Part shown: piece by piece, positions 28,473 through 34,573 of the stretch
Layout: each line of letters begins with the position of its first letter
How positions within the stretch are numbered: the first letter of the stretch is position 1
NCBI GenBank assembly: GCA_013359335.1
Contig: JABWBZ010000004.1
Location: 1-34,573, forward strand
Source: a bacterium
GTDB lineage: Bacteria; CLD3; SB21
Direction: 5' to 3'
Length of the DNA: 34,573 bases
Made by a program: the position numbers and the translations under genes
Notes under the pieces: generated by a model
Seen by the model: the letters and a program-made list of their open reading frames with translations, nothing else
The model's database searches: none
Told to the model about the DNA's origin: nothing

Positions 28473-29756
28473 TCAACGGATTCCGCCGGAACGTTCTTTC
28501 AGGCGCTCTTTGAACCGTTCGCCTTCCTGCAGCGCCTGAGAAAATTGTACAAGAACTACTTTTGCGGTGTCGGATAAGCCGCTTAACACTTCGGCTTCAT
28601 CGAAATTTGTCAGGCCGATCCGGATTGGGATTAATCGCAGCGACGTTCCTTCCTGGATGACGACAAATTTAAGTACGCCGTTTTGTAAGGCTTGCCCGTC
28701 TGACATTATTTTTTTCCGCAATTCGCTGTGACGAGTCTGATTGGAATCGGAAGATTTATTCATACGTTCCGGCATGATGACGCCGGCTTTTTTTAAAGTC
28801 TGCGCATCCGTTTTCAGATCATCTTTGCTGCGCAACACTTCGTTGGATACCAACAAGGCATTATCCCGGCGCGCTACGTCAATCGTGATCGATGTATTCA
28901 TACCCGCTTTGAGCAAATTCTTTTTATTAGGAACGAGAATGACGACGTCGAAAGTCGTCACGTTTTGAACGACTGTGGACTGAGCGGCGATCCGAATAAC
29001 TTTGCCGGCAAATTCCATCGAAGGGTAAGCGTCGGCGATAATGCGGGTGGCTTGCCCGAGCTGAACTTTGCCGATATCGACTTCATCGACGGCCGCGACG
29101 ACGTACACTTCATCCATGTTGGCGATCTGTGCAATGGTCGTTCCGCCGCCGACATTTGAAACTGCTGAAGAAACGATTTGGCCTGCGGAAACATTGCGTG
29201 AAAGGACGATACCATTGATCGGGGACAACACGATGGTTTCGGCCAATTTTTGACGTGCGAGCAATAAACTCGATTGCGCTTTGATCAAAGAAGATTTGGA
29301 GCCCACATAATCGACAAAAACCTGATCGTATTCTTGTTGGGACAAAAGATTTTTAGCAAATAAATCCTGCGAACGTTTCCAGTTATTTTCCTGCTGTAGT
29401 AATTTCGCCGCAGCTAGTTGCGAGTCGGCCAGCGCTTGTTCAAAATTATTGCGTGTATCGGTCTGATCCAGCCTTGCAATGAGTTGCCCAACGCGAACGT
29501 GATCGCTCGCCTCGATCGGAATGGCTTCGACGATACCGCTGGCCTTCGATTTGATTTCGATGATATTGATGGGAGAAACGGTTCCCGTCGCGCTTACGGT
29601 GACGGATAAAGTTCCTCGATGAACCGGCATGACGCGCGTGATCAGAGCGGTTTTATTTTCTTTTTTGTCGGAGGATTTGCCGCCGGCAAAAAAAATAAAA
29701 TAGGCGGCGACTACGAGCGCGAGTGAAACTATTGTTCCGATAATTTTTTTATTCAT
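28473..29756 (-). CDS. MacA/HlyD-like membrane fusion protein
   Basis: N-terminal TM, VTVSATGTVSPINIIEIKSKASGIVEAIPIEASDHVRVGQLIARLDQ, APINGIV-type motif (LSPINGIVLSRNVSAGQIV). Confidence 0.93.
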   Translation of the reverse strand: MNKKIIGTIVSLALVVAAYFIFFAGGKSSDKKENKTALITRVMPVHRGTLSVTVSATGTVSPINIIEIKSKASGIVEAIPIEASDHVRVGQLIARLDQTDTRNNFEQALADSQLAAAKLLQQENNWKRSQDLFAKNLLSQQEYDQVFVDYVGSKSSLIKAQSSLLLARQKLAETIVLSPINGIVLSRNVSAGQIVSSAVSNVGGGTTIAQIANMDEVYVVAAVDEVDIGKVQLGQATRIIADAYPSMEFAGKVIRIAAQSTVVQNVTTFDVVILVPNKKNLLKAGMNTSITIDVARRDNALLVSNEVLRSKDDLKTDAQTLKKAGVIMPERMNKSSDSNQTRHSELRKKIMSDGQALQNGVLKFVVIQEGTSLRLIPIRIGLTNFDEAEVLSGLSDTAKVVLVQFSQALQEGERFKERLKERSGGIR

Positions 29757-29843
29757 AAAAATAGTTAAAAAAACTTATCAAAGAGTTTTCTTGTTTGTCA
29801 ATAGACGTGTGAAGATAAATAAAGTTTAATTAAGCAAATATGA

Positions 29844-29880
29844 ATAAAAAAAGGGCAATTTCACTATGAGATTGCCCTTT
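29844..29880 (-). terminator. Rho-independent terminator for mdh
   Basis: AAAGGGCAAT/ATTGCCCTTT arms with a T-run on the minus strand. Confidence 0.85.
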
Positions 29881-29901
29881 ATAAGTACTAAACAAAAAAA
29901 A

Positions 29902-30906
<1,005 letters not shown>

Positions 30907-30936
30907 TTATTCTTACTTCAAGCCATGAGTCCGTCC

Positions 30937-30975
30937 AAAAAAAATAAATCCGATGCGCAGAAGGGACATCGGATT
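30937..30975 (-). terminator. Rho-independent terminator for rplU-rpmA
   Basis: AATCCGATG/CATCGGATT arms; TTATTTTTTTT follows on the minus strand. Confidence 0.85.
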
Positions 30976-30981
30976 CGGGTT

Positions 30982-31251
30982 TTACGCTTTTGCTTCGGGC
31001 ACCGGATACACGCTGACTTTGAGGCGTGTTTTGTCTTTGTGCTCGAATTTCACTACGCCGTCGATTTTCGAAAAAATCGTATCGTCGCTGCCGATGCCGA
31101 CGTTTTTGCCGACGTGGAATTTCGTACCGCGCTGGCGAACGATGATGTTGCCGGCGAGTACGAATTGGCCGCTATAACGTTTGACGCCGAGGCGTTGTCC
31201 GTGGCTGTCGCGTCCGTTGCGGGTACTACCAAGTCCCTTTTTATGTGCCAT
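30982..31251 (-). CDS. rpmA: 50S ribosomal protein L27
   Basis: [54 protein letters not shown]. The track ORF is extended; the true ATG is at 31251. Confidence 0.98.
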   Translation of the reverse strand: MAHKKGLGSTRNGRDSHGQRLGVKRYSGQFVLAGNIIVRQRGTKFHVGKNVGIGSDDTIFSKIDGVVKFEHKDKTRLKVSVYPVPEAKA

Positions 31252-31261
31252 GGTCTCTCCT

Positions 31262-31576
31262 TTACTTCGTAATGCTGTTAACTTCAATTTCCGTAAAAGG
31301 CTGACGATGGCCTTTTTTCTTCTGAAAGCCTTTGCGGCGATACTTGCGGAAATGAATGACTTTGTCGCCCAGCCCGTGTTGTAATACGGTGGTCTCGACT
31401 TTTGCACCTTTGACGGTAGGCATGCCAATTTTGACATCGCCATTTTCAGAAATCAACAGGACATGATCGAAAACGATCTTGTCGCCGACTTCCGCTTCAG
31501 CCACGCGCGGAATGACCAGTTTACGGCCTTCTTCGCACTTGAACTGAAAACCTTTGATATCAATTACTGCGTACAC
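31262..31576 (-). CDS. rplU: 50S ribosomal protein L21
   Basis: [41 protein letters not shown]...; GTG start at 31576 with GGAG upstream fits better than TTG at 31588. Confidence 0.95.
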   Translation of the reverse strand: MYAVIDIKGFQFKCEEGRKLVIPRVAEAEVGDKIVFDHVLLISENGDVKIGMPTVKGAKVETTVLQHGLGDKVIHFRKYRRKGFQKKKGHRQPFTEIEVNSITK

Positions 31577-31668
31577 GCGAGTCTCCAAGCTATGGGTTTG
31601 CGTTTTATGAAATTAGGTCGCTAATATAGCGGATGGAACCTAAGAATGCAAGAAATATTTGGATTAAA

Positions 31669-32370
31669 TTAGTCCTTATTCGAATCCTTCGACAAATACC
31701 ATTCGATACCTAAACTTACATTTTTGAGACTAAAATCGATTTCAAAATTGGTGTTGGTTATCGAGGCAGATGAAGGAGCGCCTTTGGGTTTAGCATCCAG
31801 GGAACTGTATTCAACCTTTCCAATGCTTAATTCTAAAGCCAAACGATCAGTAAATTTATAAGTAAAACCCGGTCGAGCAATTAATCCCCATTGACTTATT
31901 TCAACTTCGATTTTTTCATTGTCTTCCGGAAAGTCTGCGTCAGTATATTTGTTAACATTGGTGCCGGTTTCAAAATGAATGGCCCCATCAAAGAAGAAAA
32001 AAGCATGCTCGGTCAAAGGTCTGTAAAAGCGGACATAGGGTTCGATGACGAGGCGTGGAAATTCAATCTTCAGTTTTTCGGAATCATCCTTTTCTTCAAA
32101 GGATGTTTGTTTATAGCCAAGTCCGAGACCGATGGCTGTTTTTGAGTTAACGAAATATCCGACTCGAGGAAGTATGGTGAATGTTGTGAATTTGAGACCT
32201 TCAGTGTAGATTGGAGTCCCAAACAACACAGCAGCCGCCTCCGGCACGGATTCCGATTGTTTGTAAGATGCTGATCCGGATACTAGAAAAGTGCCCTTGC
32301 TGAATTGGGCATACAGGTTTGTTGTTGCTAAAAGACAAGTTAGAATAGTGATTGAAATAAATGTTTTCAT
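31669..32370 (-). CDS. Outer-membrane beta-barrel protein
   Basis: Signal peptide; alternating strands (FLVSGSASYKQS, ILPRVGYFVNSKTAIGLGLGYKQ) with aromatic C-terminal strand VSLGIEWYLS. Confidence 0.75.
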   Translation of the reverse strand: MKTFISITILTCLLATTNLYAQFSKGTFLVSGSASYKQSESVPEAAAVLFGTPIYTEGLKFTTFTILPRVGYFVNSKTAIGLGLGYKQTSFEEKDDSEKLKIEFPRLVIEPYVRFYRPLTEHAFFFFDGAIHFETGTNVNKYTDADFPEDNEKIEVEISQWGLIARPGFTYKFTDRLALELSIGKVEYSSLDAKPKGAPSSASITNTNFEIDFSLKNVSLGIEWYLSKDSNKD

Positions 32371-32662
32371 GGTGCTCCTTTAGTGTTGTTGAATAAAACA
32401 GGCGTTACTACACCTCAATAATTTTTTAACGATAAAAAACTTTATTTAAAATTCGGCAATTTCCTCGATAGAACCCGATTAACCTCGTTGAGCCACGTTT
32501 TACAGATTCGGCCCAATATAGCTGGTTCAGCGGTTCATCGCAATATGAAAGTCGATAACATTGAGTAAACAAAATTTTTCTGTTTTTTGGTCTGACTTAA
32601 AAAAAATTGTGAAATGCCAGAAAAAGCGATACATTGTTCACCAAAAAAAACGATTAGTGCAT

Positions 32663-33988
32663 ATGAATTCAACTGAAATAAATAAAAAAACGATTTTTGG
32701 ATGGTGCATGTATGATTGGGCCAATTCGGCGTTTACGTTGACCGTTATCACGGCTGTTCTGCCGTTGTATTTTGCCGACGTCATTGTCGGGCCTGGCGGT
32801 TTTACTATTGGCGGTAATGTCTATAGCGCGACGGCATTGTGGGGATTTATGATCAGCAGCGCCGCGCTGTTTGTATTTTTATGCGCCCCGATCATGGGTG
32901 CCATTGCTGATTTTTCATCGTCCAAGAAAAAATTCATGATGGCGTTTTGTTATACGGGAAGTCTTTTCACCGCGCTGTTGTTTTTTTGCCAAACCGGCGA
33001 TGTGTGGATGACGATGGGGTTTTTTGTTATTGCGCAAATCGGCTTTGTCGGCGGCAATATTTTTTACGACGCGTTTTTACCACAAATAGCGCCGCCGGAA
33101 AAAATGGATTGGGTTTCCGGCAAAGGTTACGCGTTCGGCTATATCGGCAGCGATATTCAATTCGCCATGTCGCTTGGGCTGATACTGATGCACGATACGT
33201 TCGGACTGACTTCTGGAGAAGCAGTTCGGTGGGCGCTGGCATTTTCAGGTTTGTGGTGGGGCGGATTTTCGATTTTTACGTGGATGTATGTTCATGAAGC
33301 TGCCGCGGCTGAAACGATTCCTTCGAAATATGCCAGTCGCCCAAAAATAATAGCGTATATACAAATCGGTTTTGCCCGTACGGCTGCGACTAGTAAAAAA
33401 ATTGCCCAGTTCAAACATCTCGTTCTTTTTCTCGTGGGATTCATGCTCTATAATGAAGGCATTCAAACGGTTATCGCGATGGCGACGATTTACGGAAAAG
33501 AGGAATTGCAATTGCCATCGGACGTACTGATGATAACATTATTTGTGATCCAACTTGTTGCCATGGGCGGCGCGCTGGCGTTCAGTAAACTGGCTGAGAA
33601 GATCGGTACCAAAAAAGCGATCATCATGACTTTGGCGGTTTGGTCGGGGGTTGTCGTGTATGCGTATTTTATGACGACGGCGCTGGAATACATGATTTTG
33701 GGGGTGGTTGTAGGCATTGTCCTCGGCGGGTCGCAATCGTTGAGCCGGTCGTTTTATGGCGCGATGATACCGGCCAAAGCTTCAGCAGAATTTTATGGAT
33801 TTTATTCCGTGTTCACCAAGTTTTCAGCCATTTGGGGCCCGTTTGTATTTGCACTCATCCGGCAAATCAGCGGAACAGCACGGCTGTCGATTTTGTCTCT
33901 GATTGTATTTTTTTTTGCTGGCATGATCATTTTGTATTTTGTCAATGAGAAGAAAGCGCTTGAGGCTAAACAAATCGAAATTTTTTGA
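32663..33988 (+). CDS. MFS transporter, UMF1/Atg22-like family
   Basis: KKTIFGWCMYDWANSAFTLTVITAVLPLYFADV, PIMGAIADFSSSKKKFM, GGSQSLSRSFYGAMIPAKASAEFYGFYSVFTKFSAIWGP. Internal ATG at 32663 preferred over 32561. Confidence 0.9.
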   Translation: MNSTEINKKTIFGWCMYDWANSAFTLTVITAVLPLYFADVIVGPGGFTIGGNVYSATALWGFMISSAALFVFLCAPIMGAIADFSSSKKKFMMAFCYTGSLFTALLFFCQTGDVWMTMGFFVIAQIGFVGGNIFYDAFLPQIAPPEKMDWVSGKGYAFGYIGSDIQFAMSLGLILMHDTFGLTSGEAVRWALAFSGLWWGGFSIFTWMYVHEAAAAETIPSKYASRPKIIAYIQIGFARTAATSKKIAQFKHLVLFLVGFMLYNEGIQTVIAMATIYGKEELQLPSDVLMITLFVIQLVAMGGALAFSKLAEKIGTKKAIIMTLAVWSGVVVYAYFMTTALEYMILGVVVGIVLGGSQSLSRSFYGAMIPAKASAEFYGFYSVFTKFSAIWGPFVFALIRQISGTARLSILSLIVFFFAGMIILYFVNEKKALEAKQIEIF

Positions 33989-34013
33989 AATCATCGGTCC
34001 CGGTTATTTCAGG

Positions 34014-34032
34014 CTCCGAACCGAGTTCGGAG
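34014..34032. repeat. Perfect 8-bp hairpin between two MFS genes
   Basis: CTCCGAAC-CGA-GTTCGGAG; no T-tract. Confidence 0.5.
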
Positions 34033-34086
34033 TGCATACAAATAATCCAATAAAAAATTAATTTCACATATCAAAGGATATTATTC

Positions 34087-34573
34087 TTGAAACGTTCACC
34101 GTTGTTCGTCATTTTCATTACGGTTTTCATCGATCTCGTCAGCTTTGGGATTGTCATTCCGTTATTGCCGTTTTATGCGCAGCAATTTGGCGCATCCGGG
34201 ATTACGGTCGGGCTTTTGCTGAGTGTTTTTTCAATGATGACATTTTTATTCATGCCTGTCTGGGGCAAACTTTCCGACCATCACGGCCGCCGCCCGATTA
34301 TTTTAATTACCGTCGTCGGATCGGTGATAGCGTATATTTTGTTTTCAACGGCCACTTCGTTGTGGATGTTGTTTTTGTCGCGGACGCTTGCCGGCATCGC
34401 GAATTCCAATCTTTCCGTGGCGCAGGCTTACATTGCGGATGTGACCAAACCGGAGGAGCGCGCAAAAGGCATGGGTTTGATCGGCTCGGCGTTCGGGCTC
34501 GGATTCGTATTCGGGCCGCTGATCAGCGGCATTTTTTCAGCTGAATATTTCGGCAGTTTGAAATATACATTGC
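34087..34573 (+). CDS. MFS transporter, TetA/Bcr-like (3' truncated by window edge)
   Basis: Open frame absent from the ORF track, starting at TTG with AAAGGA upstream: LKRSPLFVIFITVFIDLVSFGIVIPLLPFYAQQFGASG...GKLSDHHGRRPIILITV...SRTLAGIANSNLSVAQAYIADVTKPEERAKGMGLIGSAFGLGFVFGPLI. Confidence 0.9.
   Translation, partial: MKRSPLFVIFITVFIDLVSFGIVIPLLPFYAQQFGASGITVGLLLSVFSMMTFLFMPVWGKLSDHHGRRPIILITVVGSVIAYILFSTATSLWMLFLSRTLAGIANSNLSVAQAYIADVTKPEERAKGMGLIGSAFGLGFVFGPLISGIFSAEYFGSLKYTL

Overview
This is a 34.6 kb bacterial chromosomal window, densely coding at roughly mid GC. Gene content suggests the FCB-group/Chlorobi-Ignavibacteria neighbourhood, but that is only an impression. I see about 33 protein genes, no rRNA or tRNA, no CRISPR array and no clear mobile element. 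Plus-strand genes: truncated ABC exporter, Reg_prop sensor kinase plus NarL-type regulator, a block of small secreted/lipoprotein genes around a subclass-B1-like metallo-beta-lactamase translationally coupled to an AraC regulator, DoxX, a DUF4097 repeat protein, M1 peptidase, an alkyltransferase-like protein, TPR-SMP30 protein, YheT-like hydrolase and AbgT transporter. Minus-strand genes: DUF58, FG-GAP-like lipoprotein, SurA-like PPIase, ALDH, a frameshifted geranylgeranyl reductase, PhoD phosphatase, thioredoxin-fold protein, MacB-like permease plus MacA-like MFP, mdh, rpmA-rplU and an OMP. Two MFS transporters on the plus strand close the window. The most notable items are the chromosomal B1 MBL/AraC cassette among lipocalin-like 'FWVGEWDV' proteins, a reductase frameshift explained exactly by loss of one 7-bp repeat unit (GCTGGAA), and a DUF58 gene whose conserved N-terminus has no canonical start codon. 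I do not see strong evidence for a wholly new system; the MBL block is the best candidate. No searches were run. Family calls are from motif recognition in the translations.
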